NCBI RefSeq assembly: GCF_913777625.1
Contig: NZ_CAJYTI010000001.1
Span: 124,001-188,000 of the forward strand
Direction of reading: 5' to 3'
Source: an uncultured Sphingomonas sp.
GTDB lineage: Bacteria; Pseudomonadota; Alphaproteobacteria; Sphingomonadales; Sphingomonadaceae
Length of the DNA: 64,000 bases
A program made the position numbers and the translations under genes. Shown piece by piece: positions 1 to 9,579 of the stretch; positions within the stretch are counted from its first letter, which is position 1, and each line of letters starts with the position of its first letter. Under the pieces are notes generated by a model. The model searched no databases, was not told the DNA's origin, and worked only from the letters and a program-made list of their open reading frames with translations.

Positions 1-28
1 GCAGCACCTGACCATCCATGTACCGCGG

Positions 29-352
29 ATGACCGTCAGCAGCACCACCGTCATCGTCCGCCGCGAGGCGCCGGTGGCGCTGGTCGAGCGCAAGGCCAAG
101 AGCTGCGTGGACGTCGACCGCATCCAGGGTTTCACCGTGAACGCGGGCGACAGCGTGGACCTGATCCTCGAGGATGGATCGCTGCTCCGCGCCAAGCTCG
201 GCTCGGAATGTCCGGCGCTCGGCTTCTATTCCGGCGCTTATCTCAAGCCGACCAAGGACAGCCGCTTCTGCGCCGGTCGCGACGCGCTGCATTCGCGATC
301 GGGACGAATTTGTCCCGTTCAGGCCTTCAAGAACCTCGTTCGCGCACGCTGA
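29..352 (+). CDS. hypothetical protein (start may lie upstream of window)
   Basis: Uninterrupted ORF at window edge, no better ORF on other strand; no family recognised. Confidence 0.5.
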   Translation: MTVSSTTVIVRREAPVALVERKAKSCVDVDRIQGFTVNAGDSVDLILEDGSLLRAKLGSECPALGFYSGAYLKPTKDSRFCAGRDALHSRSGRICPVQAFKNLVRAR

Positions 353-432
353 AGCTTGACTTTTGCGGTCGAATCCGCAAGCGCGATGCCTTCTGTTGCG
401 GCGTAGCGAACGCCCTATTTCCGGACACATGC

Positions 433-1890
433 ATGAGCTTTGCCGATCTCGGCCTTTCTGACGACCTCCTCCGCGCGGTGACCGACGCCGGCTATACCGA
501 GCCGACTCCGATCCAGCGCCAGGCGATCCCGTCGGTGCTGATGGGCAAGGACCTCATCGGTATCGCCCAGACCGGCACCGGCAAGACCGCGGCCTTCGTG
601 CTACCGATGATCGACGTGCTCGGCGAAGGGCGCACCCGCGCGCTGATGCCGCGCTCGCTGATCCTCGAGCCGACGCGCGAACTGGCGGCGCAGGTCGCCG
701 AGAATTTCGAGAAGTACGGCGTCAACCACAAGCTCTCGATGGCGCTGCTGATCGGCGGCGTGCAGATGGGCGATCAGGTCAAGGCGCTGGAAAAGGGCGT
801 CGACGTGCTCATCGCCACGCCCGGCCGCCTGATGGACCTCTATGGCCGCGGCAAGATCCTGCTCACCGGCTGCAGCCTGCTCGTGATCGACGAGGCGGAC
901 CGGATGCTCGACATGGGGTTCATCCCCGATATCGAGGAAATCTGCACCAAGCTGCCCAAGGTCCGGCAGACGCTGCTCTTCTCGGCGACGATGCCGCCGC
1001 CGATCAAGAAGCTGGCGGACCGGTTCCTCACCGACCCGAAGACGATCGAGGTGGCGCGCCCCGCCACCGCGAACATCAACATCACCCAGCGCATCGTCCA
1101 GGTGCCCGCCACCGCGCACGTAAAGCGGGACGTGCTGCGCCGCCTGCTGCAGCAGGATGAGGTCTCCACCGCGATCATCTTCTGCAACCGCAAGACGACC
1201 GTCCGCGACCTGAACAAGAGCCTGAAGAAGCATGGCTTCCGCTCGGCCGAGATTCACGGCGACATGGACCAGTCGGCCCGCATCGCCGAGCTCGACCGGT
1301 TCAAGAACGGCGACGTCAACATCCTCGTCGCCTCGGACGTCGCGGCGCGCGGCATCGACGTGAAGGGCGTGAGCCATGTCTTCAACTTCGACGCGCCCTG
1401 GCACCCGGACGATTATGTCCACCGCATCGGCCGCACCGGTCGCGGGGGCGCGACGGGCACGGCCTATACGCTGGTGACGCCGGAGGATGCCGAGAACATC
1501 GCCGAGATCGAGAAGCTGACCGGCCACAAGATCGAACGCGTTCCGAGCCCGGTCGCCATCGACGGTGCCGAAGATGCGCCCCCGCCGAAGCGCAGCCGGG
1601 GCGGCAAGCGCGAGGCCAAGAAGGCCGAGCCGCGCCGCGAGGAAACCGCCGTCGAGACGCCGGCCAAGCCCAAGTCCCGTCGCGCGGCTGCTCCGGCCCG
1701 TGAGGAAGCGACGCCTGCCCCAGCCCCGCGCGAGGAGCAGCGCAGCCGTCCGGCGCGGGTCGAGCGCCCGGTTCGTGACGAGCGTCCCGCCCGCGACGAC
1801 CGTCGTCGCCGTCGCGACCAGGACGATGGTCCGGACGAAGGCTGGAACGGCCCGATCCCGGACTTCCTGAACTACACGATCGACGCCTGA
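433..1890 (+). CDS. DEAD/DEAH-box ATP-dependent RNA helicase, RhlE-like, with Arg/Pro-rich C-terminal tail
   Basis: Translation from ATG 433 (MSFADLGLSDDLLRAVTDAGYTEPTPIQ) with AQTGTGKT, PTREL, DEAD, SAT, HRIGRTGR motifs; the 208 start in the track is an artefactual extension. Confidence 0.95.
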   Translation: MSFADLGLSDDLLRAVTDAGYTEPTPIQRQAIPSVLMGKDLIGIAQTGTGKTAAFVLPMIDVLGEGRTRALMPRSLILEPTRELAAQVAENFEKYGVNHKLSMALLIGGVQMGDQVKALEKGVDVLIATPGRLMDLYGRGKILLTGCSLLVIDEADRMLDMGFIPDIEEICTKLPKVRQTLLFSATMPPPIKKLADRFLTDPKTIEVARPATANINITQRIVQVPATAHVKRDVLRRLLQQDEVSTAIIFCNRKTTVRDLNKSLKKHGFRSAEIHGDMDQSARIAELDRFKNGDVNILVASDVAARGIDVKGVSHVFNFDAPWHPDDYVHRIGRTGRGGATGTAYTLVTPEDAENIAEIEKLTGHKIERVPSPVAIDGAEDAPPPKRSRGGKREAKKAEPRREETAVETPAKPKSRRAAAPAREEATPAPAPREEQRSRPARVERPVRDERPARDDRRRRRDQDDGPDEGWNGPIPDFLNYTIDA

Positions 1891-1896
1891 GGCAAT

Positions 1897-1924
1897 CGCG
1901 ACGGCCTGCCGTCGCGGTTTTCCC
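1897..1924 (+). terminator. Rho-independent terminator after helicase gene
   Basis: CGCGACGG-CCTG-CCGTCGCG stem-loop followed by GTTTT. Confidence 0.75.
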
Positions 1925-2183
1925 GATAGCTCCCCTCCTTCGGCGTTCCGTCGGGGGCGAACATCCGCGCGCACCGGAACGGCATCGGCGGTACCCCGCA
2001 CCGGCAAGATCTAGGCTGAGTCCGCCGCACGTCGGGACAGTCATCTCGCGTACCGCTCCAATTCTGAAGCTCGATCACTTTCGATTCGACTCCGAAATGC
2101 CAATACCATAACTTTCACTTGTCGAAATCTTCGGCCGGTACCGCAGTCTGCAGTTTATCATTCGGGCAGCAGGGGGGTGCCGG

Positions 2184-3572
2184 ATGTTGAATTCCCAGAT
2201 TCTGGAAGTCGCCATCGGCGTCGTGTTCGTGTTCCTGATCGCCAGCCTTCTGGCGACGGCCGTTCGCGAAATGCTGGAAGGCTTGCTGAAAACCCGCGCT
2301 ATTCATTTGGAGCGCGGGATTCGCCAGTTGCTCAACGATCCCGACGGTACCGGCGCAACCAAGGCGATCTTCGACCATCCACAGCTCTACGGCTTGTTCG
2401 ACGGCGTCTATGACCCCGCCAAGCTGACCGCGTTTCGCAAGCGGATCTTCCTGGTCGGCGGTCGCCGCCAGACCCGGACGCTGAAGAATGGGGCGGTCCA
2501 GACCAGCGACGCGAAGCGGCTGCCACTCTTCTCCAAATTTCCGTCCTATATCCCGTCGCGCAACTTCGCGCTGGCGCTGCTCGATCTGATCGGGGCGGGC
2601 GGCGGGGACCAGCGCGCCAGCGGCGGCGCCTTGATGGAAACGCTGCGTGCCAATGCGATGGCACTGCGCCCGGGCAAGGTGCGCGACGCGGTGCTGGTGG
2701 CGCTGTCGGAAGCGGGCAACGACTTCGACCGCGCCCGCACCAGCCTTGAGGCGTGGTTCGATTCGGGCATGGACCGGGTGAGCGGCTGGTACAAGCGCGA
2801 GAGCCAGGTGCTGCTGCTCTTGATCGGGCTGGCGACCGCGGTGGTGTTCAACATCGATGCGGTGCACCTCACCCGCGAGCTCGCTTCCAGCAATTCGGTG
2901 CGTCAGCAACTGCTGCTGCAGGCGACCGACGTGCAGGACAAGCTGGCCCGGCACCATGCCCCGACCGGGGACGTGCGGCTGGACGACGACGCGCTGGTCA
3001 CCGCCAAGACCGGGCTCGGCGACCTGATCGGCTGGCAGCATCCCGGTCGCTGGGATTTCTCGTCCAACGGCATTCTCAACGGCTTCTATATTCTGCTCGG
3101 CTGGCTGATCACGGGGATCGCGATCTCGCTCGGCGCGCCTTTCTGGTTCGACATGCTCAACAAGGTCATGGTGATCCGCGCCACGGTGAAGCCCTATGAG
3201 AAAAGCCCGACCGAAGGCTCCGACGACCGTCGCGCGGCCGAACCGCCCGCCGAGCGGCTGGAACCGGCGGCGCCCAGAGCGGCGGCGCTGCGCACGCCGG
3301 CGATCACGCCGGTCCAGCCCGAGGGACCGATCCTCAGCCACATTCGCCTTGCGGTCGACCTCTCGAACGGCCCCGCACCGTTGCTCACCATCGACGGTGC
3401 GCCGCAGCAGGTGCCGGCGGACGGGTTCGTCGAATGCGCGCTGGAAGTGGGCGTGCCGCATCGGCTGCTGCTGACCGGGGCGGACGCCGAGGGCGTCGCC
3501 CGCAGCTGGCAGCAGACGATCACGCTCGGCGACGAGGACGATGTGCTGCCGATCAGCGCCACGCTGCAATAG
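2184..3572 (+). CDS. multi-TM membrane protein of unknown function with C-terminal beta-rich (PEGA-like?) region
   Basis: Hydrophobic segments near N-terminus (VVFVFLIASLLATAV), middle (VLLLLIGLATAVVFNI) and (GFYILLGWLITGIAISLGAPFWF); 15 nt upstream of the muramidase gene. Confidence 0.8.
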   Translation: MLNSQILEVAIGVVFVFLIASLLATAVREMLEGLLKTRAIHLERGIRQLLNDPDGTGATKAIFDHPQLYGLFDGVYDPAKLTAFRKRIFLVGGRRQTRTLKNGAVQTSDAKRLPLFSKFPSYIPSRNFALALLDLIGAGGGDQRASGGALMETLRANAMALRPGKVRDAVLVALSEAGNDFDRARTSLEAWFDSGMDRVSGWYKRESQVLLLLIGLATAVVFNIDAVHLTRELASSNSVRQQLLLQATDVQDKLARHHAPTGDVRLDDDALVTAKTGLGDLIGWQHPGRWDFSSNGILNGFYILLGWLITGIAISLGAPFWFDMLNKVMVIRATVKPYEKSPTEGSDDRRAAEPPAERLEPAAPRAAALRTPAITPVQPEGPILSHIRLAVDLSNGPAPLLTIDGAPQQVPADGFVECALEVGVPHRLLLTGADAEGVARSWQQTITLGDEDDVLPISATLQ

Positions 3573-3587
3573 GGGGAGCGAGGGGGC

Positions 3588-4412
3588 ATGGACGATATTT
3601 TCACGGGCCGCGGCGCGCCGCTGACCCAGGCGGGTTTCGACACGGTGCACGCGCGGCTCGGAGGCGACGCCGCCTCCTTGTGGTCGCTGCTCAGCGTGGA
3701 GACGCGCGGCTTCGGCTTCCTGCCGGATCGACGCCCGAAGATCCTGTTCGAGCGTCACATCTTCGCCGCGCGCACCGGCGGCCGCTTCTCCGCCGGTTAC
3801 CCCGATCTGAGCAACCCCAAGGCGGGCGGCTATTCCGGCGGCGCGGCGGAATATCAGCGGCTCAAGCGAGCGATGCTGCTCGATCGCCGCGCGGCACTCG
3901 ACAGCGCCTCCTGGGGGCTGGGCCAGGTGATGGGCTTCAACGCCGCCAAGATCGGCTATCCCAGCGTCGATGCGATGGTCAGCGCCTTCGCCGACGGCGA
4001 GGACGCCCAGTTGCAGGGCTGTGCCGGCTTCCTCACGGCGAATGCGGCGCTGCACGATGCCTACAAGGCGCAGAAATGGGCGCGGGTGGCGTTTTTCTAC
4101 AACGGCAATCAATATGCGAAGAACAAATATGACGTGAAGCTCGAAGCCGCCCATGCGCGCTTTGTGGCGGCGGGCCTGCCGAGCGTCGGCATCCGCGCGG
4201 TGCAGGCCTATCTCGCCTATCTCGGCTTCGATCCTCTGGGCATCGACGGGGAGCCCGGCAGCAACACGCTGCGCGCGCTCGGCCGCTTCCGCACGAGCTA
4301 CACGCTGGCTGCCCCCGCGCTGCCCTCCGCCGTCAATCTGGGTCAGCCGGACAATGTGGATGGGCATGTCGCCTGCCTGAAGGCAGCATTCGAGGCGCGC
4401 TTCCCGGACTGA
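3588..4412 (+). CDS. N-acetylmuramidase family protein (DUF3380/PF11860-like) with C-terminal peptidoglycan-binding domain
   Basis: Motif SVETRGFGFLPDRRPKILFERHIF, SWGLGQVMGFN; C-terminal AVQAYLAYLGFDPLGIDGEPGSNTLRALGRF. Confidence 0.85.
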   Translation: MDDIFTGRGAPLTQAGFDTVHARLGGDAASLWSLLSVETRGFGFLPDRRPKILFERHIFAARTGGRFSAGYPDLSNPKAGGYSGGAAEYQRLKRAMLLDRRAALDSASWGLGQVMGFNAAKIGYPSVDAMVSAFADGEDAQLQGCAGFLTANAALHDAYKAQKWARVAFFYNGNQYAKNKYDVKLEAAHARFVAAGLPSVGIRAVQAYLAYLGFDPLGIDGEPGSNTLRALGRFRTSYTLAAPALPSAVNLGQPDNVDGHVACLKAAFEARFPD

Positions 4413-4432
4413 CAGGCAGGATCAGGCGCAGG

Positions 4433-5287
4433 TCAGCGCCGCGCCGGGCCGAGCGTGACCAGCCACCAGTCCGGCGGCGCGCCGAGCCGCAGCGGCATGG
4501 TGCCGCTGCCGACGCCCGCCGTCACCACGATAGTTCGCGCGGGATCGTGCACCACGCCGCAGCGCAGGCGCGGCGTGTAGAGCAGCCGCCAATGCTCGTG
4601 CGGCGAATGCAGCAGCAACGGCCCCCAGCCGGGCAACACCACCTGCCCGCAATGCGTGTGCCCGGCGAGCAGCAGCGGCAATGCAGAGGGCAGCTTGGCA
4701 GCGAGATCGGGCGCATGGGTCAGCACCACGGGGATGCCGCCCATCCGCCGCCACGCCACGAGCGTGGCCGTCACATCGTCATGGCCCGAATAGCTGTCGT
4801 CCACGCCGAGCAACGCGATCGGCCCGCGCTTGGTTGCGGCGTTGGTCAGCACGGTGATGCCAGCCTTTGCCAGGGCTGCCCGGATCGCAGCCGGCGCGGT
4901 CCAGTGGTCATGGTTGCCGAGCACCGCGATCGCGCCCATCGGCGCCCGCAGTCCGGCAAGCGGCGCCGTCAGCCCCGCAGCACGCGCAGCGGCACCGGTC
5001 GCGTCATGCCCCACCACCATGTCGCCGGCGAGCAGCACCAGATTGGGATGCGCCGCATGGACCTGCGCGACGATGCGCCGCAGCCGCGCATCGTCCATGC
5101 TCCCGCCGCCCAGATGGATGTCGGAGAGCAGCGCCAGCCGGATCGGCGCCGCGCCCGCCGGCCAGCCGCGCACCGCCACGTCGAGGCGGCGCACGACCGG
5201 ATCGCGCCACGCCTCACGGTAGCCGTACGCCACCGTCAGGCCGACCAGCCCCAGCAGTGCCGCGACAGCCCAGGCCCAGCGGCGCAT
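4433..5287 (-). CDS. metallophosphoesterase (YaeI-like)
   Basis: N-terminal TM, LALLSDIHLGG, LLAGDMV, VLGNHDHW, LLLAGHTHCGQ motifs. Confidence 0.9.
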   Translation of the reverse strand: MRRWAWAVAALLGLVGLTVAYGYREAWRDPVVRRLDVAVRGWPAGAAPIRLALLSDIHLGGGSMDDARLRRIVAQVHAAHPNLVLLAGDMVVGHDATGAAARAAGLTAPLAGLRAPMGAIAVLGNHDHWTAPAAIRAALAKAGITVLTNAATKRGPIALLGVDDSYSGHDDVTATLVAWRRMGGIPVVLTHAPDLAAKLPSALPLLLAGHTHCGQVVLPGWGPLLLHSPHEHWRLLYTPRLRCGVVHDPARTIVVTAGVGSGTMPLRLGAPPDWWLVTLGPARR

Positions 5288-5301
5288 GCCCCCGCGCGCG
5301 G

Positions 5302-7863
5302 CTAGAACTTGGCCCCCGCGCGGATGCCGATCGTTCGCGGCGCGATCGGCACGATATAGCTGCGGCTGCACGACCCGCATTCCTGGAAGCGCGAAAGCTG
5401 GCCGCGCTCGTCGGCGAGGTTGGTGACGAAGAGCTCGAGGTTGAACCGCTGGAAGTCGGCACCCACCGAGAGGCCCACCGTGGTGAACGCCTCCAGCCGC
5501 CCGAGCAGCTGCGCCGGATTGACGATCGCGCCGGTGCCGGTCTGGTAGATCGCCGTGCGGATATCCGAGGCGGCCGAGCTCTGGTGCGAGACCGTCGCCT
5601 GGCCATAGCCCTTCGCCGCGCCCACCGGCACCGTATAGCGCGCGGTGCCGCTCAGCTTGACCTGCGGGGTGATCGGCAGCCGCGATCCGCTTGGGGCCGA
5701 GATCAGATTGCCGTTGCCGGTATCCTTGCAGCTGTAGGTCGGATCGTCGAACAGGCAGAGATTCTTGGTGGTCTTGGCATCGGTGTAGCTGCCCGCGGCG
5801 GTCAGCGAGAGGCCGCCGCGGGTGAACGACGCGTCCGCCTCGACCCCGCGGATCCGCGCGTTCGGGCCGTTGTGGATCTCGGTGAAGCTGTTCGCGCCGA
5901 GGAAGGAGAATTGGAACTTGTCCCAATCCTGCTGATAGACCGCCGCGTTCAGCTTCAGCGCGCCACCGAAGAGGGTCGTCTTCGCGCCGACTTCATAATT
6001 GGTCAGGAAGTCGGCCTGGTAGGGCTGCACGTCGACGCGCCGGTTGATCCCGCCCGGGCGGAAGCCGCGCGAGACGGTGCCGTAGAGCAGCACGCCCCTG
6101 GTCGGCTTCCAGCTGAGATTGAAGCGATAGGTGCCGCCCTGCCCCTGCGCGCGCACCGGCAGCAGCCCGGCGCCGACCGCATAGGTGGCGAGGTTGGTGC
6201 AGGGCCCGCCCGCCACCGCCGCCGGCAGCAGCGTCGCCGCCTTGCCCGCCGCGATCGCGTTGCGCAGTCGCAGCCCGTCGGTGGTGAAGCACTGCGCCAC
6301 GCCGGTGCGCGAACTGCCCGCGCCGTTATAGGGCGTGTCGGTGAAGCCGTTCCCAGGATTCCGGCCGAAGCCGAAAAAGCCGATCAGGGTATTGTCGTAG
6401 ATATAGGCGCGGCCGCCCGCCGTGGCGGTGAGCGTGCTGGTCAGGTCGTAGCTGACTTCGCCGAACGCGGCATAGTCGCGGTCGACGCGGTGCTGCTGGG
6501 TGAGCCACAGCGTGCCCGGATGACCGTTGACCGAGAGGTTGTCGGCAAGGCCGGTCACCCGGTAATCCTGGTGGATGTCGTTCGACTGGCGCTGGTAGAA
6601 CAGCCCGGCGACGATGCGCAGCCGCTCGTTGGACGGCGAGGCGACGCGCAGTTCCTGGCTGGTCTTCTTGAAATGGTCGGTCGCGACGATGCGCTGGCGC
6701 GCGTCGATCGGATTGCCGGCATTGTCCTTGAAGTAGAAATAGCCGGCGATGCCGCCCACCGAGGAATAGAGCGAGTCATAGGCCTCGGCATAATCGGTAT
6801 AGTCGCTCGACTGGGTATCGCGGCGATCGAGATAGGCGCCGGCATAGGTGAGGTCCCAGTTCCCCACCTTGCCCTCGATCGTCAGCGCCGCCTGGATGAA
6901 GCGATCGCGGCGATATTCGGGGAAGAAGTGCTGAACCTGCAGGTCGCCGACCTTGGGATCATAGCCATAGGCGCCGTGGCTGCGCGTTTCCTGGTAGATC
7001 GCGTTGGGCGTGACGGTCCAATTGTCGTCAAGATCGACCTTCAGCGCGGCGCGGCCGCCCCAGATATCGGTCTCGTTATAGTCGTTCTTCACGAGCGTGC
7101 GGTTGTTTACCACCACGCCGCCCTTGCTGGCGGTGCACGACGTCGCCGCCGTCTCCGGCAGGAAGCTGCGGCAGCCGAACACATTGTCGATATAGCCGGC
7201 ATCGTGCTGGTAGAATCCGACCAGGCGCAGCGCCGCCATGTCGTTGATCGGCAGGTTCAGCATGCCTTCCAGCTTGCCGCCGATGCCGCCCTTCTCCACC
7301 GAATTCAGCTCGGCATCGGCGCGGCCATAGGTGCCCTTGTGATCGGGCTGGTTGGTGATGATGCGGATCGTGCCGGCCTCGGACGAGGCGCCGTACAGCG
7401 TGCCCTGGGGACCGGACAGGCTCTCGATGCGAGCGATGTCATAGACATGCACGTCGAGATTGCCGCCGATCGTGGTGACCGGCTGCTCGTCCAGATACAC
7501 GCCGACCGAGGGCAGCGATCCCGAATGGTTGCCGTCGCCGCCGGACGCCACGCCGCGCATGTAGACGACGTTGGTACCCGGGGTGCCGCCCAGTGCCTGG
7601 AACGAGACCGAGGGCAGCTGCTGCACATAGTCCTTGAAGTCGCTGATGTTCAGCTCGTCCAGCTTCTGGGTGCCAAGCGCCTGGATGCTGATGGGGACGT
7701 TCTGCAGGCTCTCGCTGCGCTTCTGCGCGGTGACGACGATCTCGTTGGGATCACTGCTGACCGGCGGGGCGGGCTCGGCCTGCTGCTGGGCCAATGCCGG
7801 GGCGGCGGCGAGCACCGTGGAAGCCAGCAAAATCGAACGTACGACGCACCGGTTGAGCGGCAT
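5302..7863 (-). CDS. TonB-dependent receptor
   Basis: Signal peptide, EIVVTAQKRSESLQNVPISIQAL plug motif, terminal aromatic/Phe residue; start set at MPLNRCVVRSILLAS. Confidence 0.93.
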   Translation of the reverse strand: MPLNRCVVRSILLASTVLAAAPALAQQQAEPAPPVSSDPNEIVVTAQKRSESLQNVPISIQALGTQKLDELNISDFKDYVQQLPSVSFQALGGTPGTNVVYMRGVASGGDGNHSGSLPSVGVYLDEQPVTTIGGNLDVHVYDIARIESLSGPQGTLYGASSEAGTIRIITNQPDHKGTYGRADAELNSVEKGGIGGKLEGMLNLPINDMAALRLVGFYQHDAGYIDNVFGCRSFLPETAATSCTASKGGVVVNNRTLVKNDYNETDIWGGRAALKVDLDDNWTVTPNAIYQETRSHGAYGYDPKVGDLQVQHFFPEYRRDRFIQAALTIEGKVGNWDLTYAGAYLDRRDTQSSDYTDYAEAYDSLYSSVGGIAGYFYFKDNAGNPIDARQRIVATDHFKKTSQELRVASPSNERLRIVAGLFYQRQSNDIHQDYRVTGLADNLSVNGHPGTLWLTQQHRVDRDYAAFGEVSYDLTSTLTATAGGRAYIYDNTLIGFFGFGRNPGNGFTDTPYNGAGSSRTGVAQCFTTDGLRLRNAIAAGKAATLLPAAVAGGPCTNLATYAVGAGLLPVRAQGQGGTYRFNLSWKPTRGVLLYGTVSRGFRPGGINRRVDVQPYQADFLTNYEVGAKTTLFGGALKLNAAVYQQDWDKFQFSFLGANSFTEIHNGPNARIRGVEADASFTRGGLSLTAAGSYTDAKTTKNLCLFDDPTYSCKDTGNGNLISAPSGSRLPITPQVKLSGTARYTVPVGAAKGYGQATVSHQSSAASDIRTAIYQTGTGAIVNPAQLLGRLEAFTTVGLSVGADFQRFNLELFVTNLADERGQLSRFQECGSCSRSYIVPIAPRTIGIRAGAKF

Positions 7864-8112
7864 GAACACCCCCTTGTTGTTGCGCCGCAGCGTCTTGCGC
7901 AACAGGTTTGCCGTCAAGCACCGGGCACGGCAGAGTACGGAAATGCGCAAGGATTGTTCAACCGCTGTGGCAATTCAGCAACGAAGCCGCGATCGGCGGC
8001 AAGGTTTGAGACGAAGAGTATCGAACCTGCGCAACAATCTCTTCCCCGCGCACGCGGACCGCGCCACGACAAGATCGTGCCGCACGGCTTGGCGGGAAAG
8101 GGAGGATCGACG

Positions 8113-9141
8113 ATGCGACGGTGGGCAAGAAGGACGGGCACGCTGCTTGTCTCCATCCTGTCGGCAGCTGCGCCCGCCACGGCGCAGGTGGATCGCACCC
8201 CCTCGCCCGACCCGCAGCATCTCATCGACATCGGCCCATGGCAGCCCGACGGTGGCCTGCGGCAGATCCCGCTCTGGCCTGCGGGCACGGCGATCGCCCG
8301 GCCGGAGCTGGATGGCCCCGAGACCAGCGTGAAGGGCACTCGGCTGGTCGGTGGGCGGATCTGGCGGGCGATCCGCAATGTCTCGGTGCCGACCATGACG
8401 GTCTATCCTCCCAGGGGCGCCAACACCGGTGCCGCGATGCTGGTGCTCCCCGGCGGCGGCTATGAAGTGGTCGCGATCGACCTGGAAGGCAGCGAAATCT
8501 GCGACTGGGTGACGGCCCGCGGCATGACCTGCATCCTGCTCAAATATCGGGTACCCCAGCGCTGGCACCCGACCCGAAGCCGCGAACGCGCGCCCAAAGT
8601 GCAGCTGCCGCTGCAGGATGCCCAGCGCGCCATGGTGCTCGTTCGCCAGCAGGCCGCGACGCTGGGTATCGACCCCCACCGGATCGGCGTGATCGGCTTT
8701 TCCGCCGGCGGTCACCTGGCCGCCGCGATCAGCAATGCGGAAACGCGCAGCTACCCGGCCGTCGATGCCGCCGATGCCCTGCCCAGCCGGCCCGACTTCG
8801 CGGTGCTGCTCTATCCGGGCCATCTGCATGATTCGACCGGCGGCAGGACCAGCACCCGGCTCGCGCCTTGGCTGAAGGTGAGCCCCAAGGCGCCGCCGAC
8901 CTTCCTGCTCCACAGCGTGGGCGACCCGACCGACAGCGTCTACCAGTCCTTCACCTATGCCATGGCGCTGGAACAGGCCAAGGTGCCGCTGGAGATGCAC
9001 CTCTATGACGCCGGCGGCCATGCCTTCGGTCTGCGTCCCTCAGCGGCGGCGATTACCAGCAGCTGGCCCGGTCTGGTCGAGACCTGGCTGCACAGAATCA
9101 GGATGCTGGGAGCCGCGGCACCGCCGGATAGCGGGCGTTAG
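8113..9141 (+). CDS. secreted alpha/beta hydrolase (acetyl-esterase/xylanase-like)
   Basis: Signal peptide; LVLPGGGYEVVAIDLEG, GFSAGGHLAA nucleophile elbow, GGHAFGL. Confidence 0.88.
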   Translation: MRRWARRTGTLLVSILSAAAPATAQVDRTPSPDPQHLIDIGPWQPDGGLRQIPLWPAGTAIARPELDGPETSVKGTRLVGGRIWRAIRNVSVPTMTVYPPRGANTGAAMLVLPGGGYEVVAIDLEGSEICDWVTARGMTCILLKYRVPQRWHPTRSRERAPKVQLPLQDAQRAMVLVRQQAATLGIDPHRIGVIGFSAGGHLAAAISNAETRSYPAVDAADALPSRPDFAVLLYPGHLHDSTGGRTSTRLAPWLKVSPKAPPTFLLHSVGDPTDSVYQSFTYAMALEQAKVPLEMHLYDAGGHAFGLRPSAAAITSSWPGLVETWLHRIRMLGAAAPPDSGR

Positions 9142-9189
9142 CGCGTCGACCTCTCCCCGGCCGCAGCGCAGGCGCGGCCAGGCAAGGCC

Positions 9190-9579
9190 TCACCGGAAAC
9201 GCACGATGCCGGCCAGCCAAGACGCGGCTGCTGCCGGCACGGCCAGGACGCACAGGAAGAGGACGCCTACCGCGAGCAGGGGCCCGATTTCGCTGTTCAC
9301 CAGCATCACCGGCAGTTGGGAGGCCGTGATGGCCACCCCCGCCATCCAACCACGCTTTCGGACCAGGAGACCGGCGCCCGCTGCCAGCGCGATCGAAAGC
9401 GGGTACCATGCATGCCAATAGGCGGGTGCGTCCCAAGGCTCGTTCACGGCGGCCAGGCGGCACACCACGGCCCAGTAGAGGCTGCCCGCACAAAGCAGCG
9501 CAAGGACCGTCGGAAGCAGCGCCATCCCTCTGGTCGGCCCCTGCCTTCGCGTGCCGGCCGGGTGCCTGGCGCCGCGCAT
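9190..9579 (-). CDS. small multi-TM hypothetical protein
   Basis: Hydrophobic ORF whose start abuts the end of the downstream-coordinate sulfotransferase gene. Confidence 0.6.
   Translation of the reverse strand: MRGARHPAGTRRQGPTRGMALLPTVLALLCAGSLYWAVVCRLAAVNEPWDAPAYWHAWYPLSIALAAGAGLLVRKRGWMAGVAITASQLPVMLVNSEIGPLLAVGVLFLCVLAVPAAAASWLAGIVRFR

Noticed and set aside
2115-4367. 750-aa minus-strand ORF opposite the membrane protein/muramidase pair
   Set aside because: Low-complexity Arg/Gln/His-rich antisense frame; muramidase motifs support the plus strand.
4867-9141. 1424-aa plus-strand ORF
   Set aside because: Antisense read-through of the metallophosphoesterase and TonB receptor genes in high-GC DNA; only the 8113-9141 portion is a real gene.
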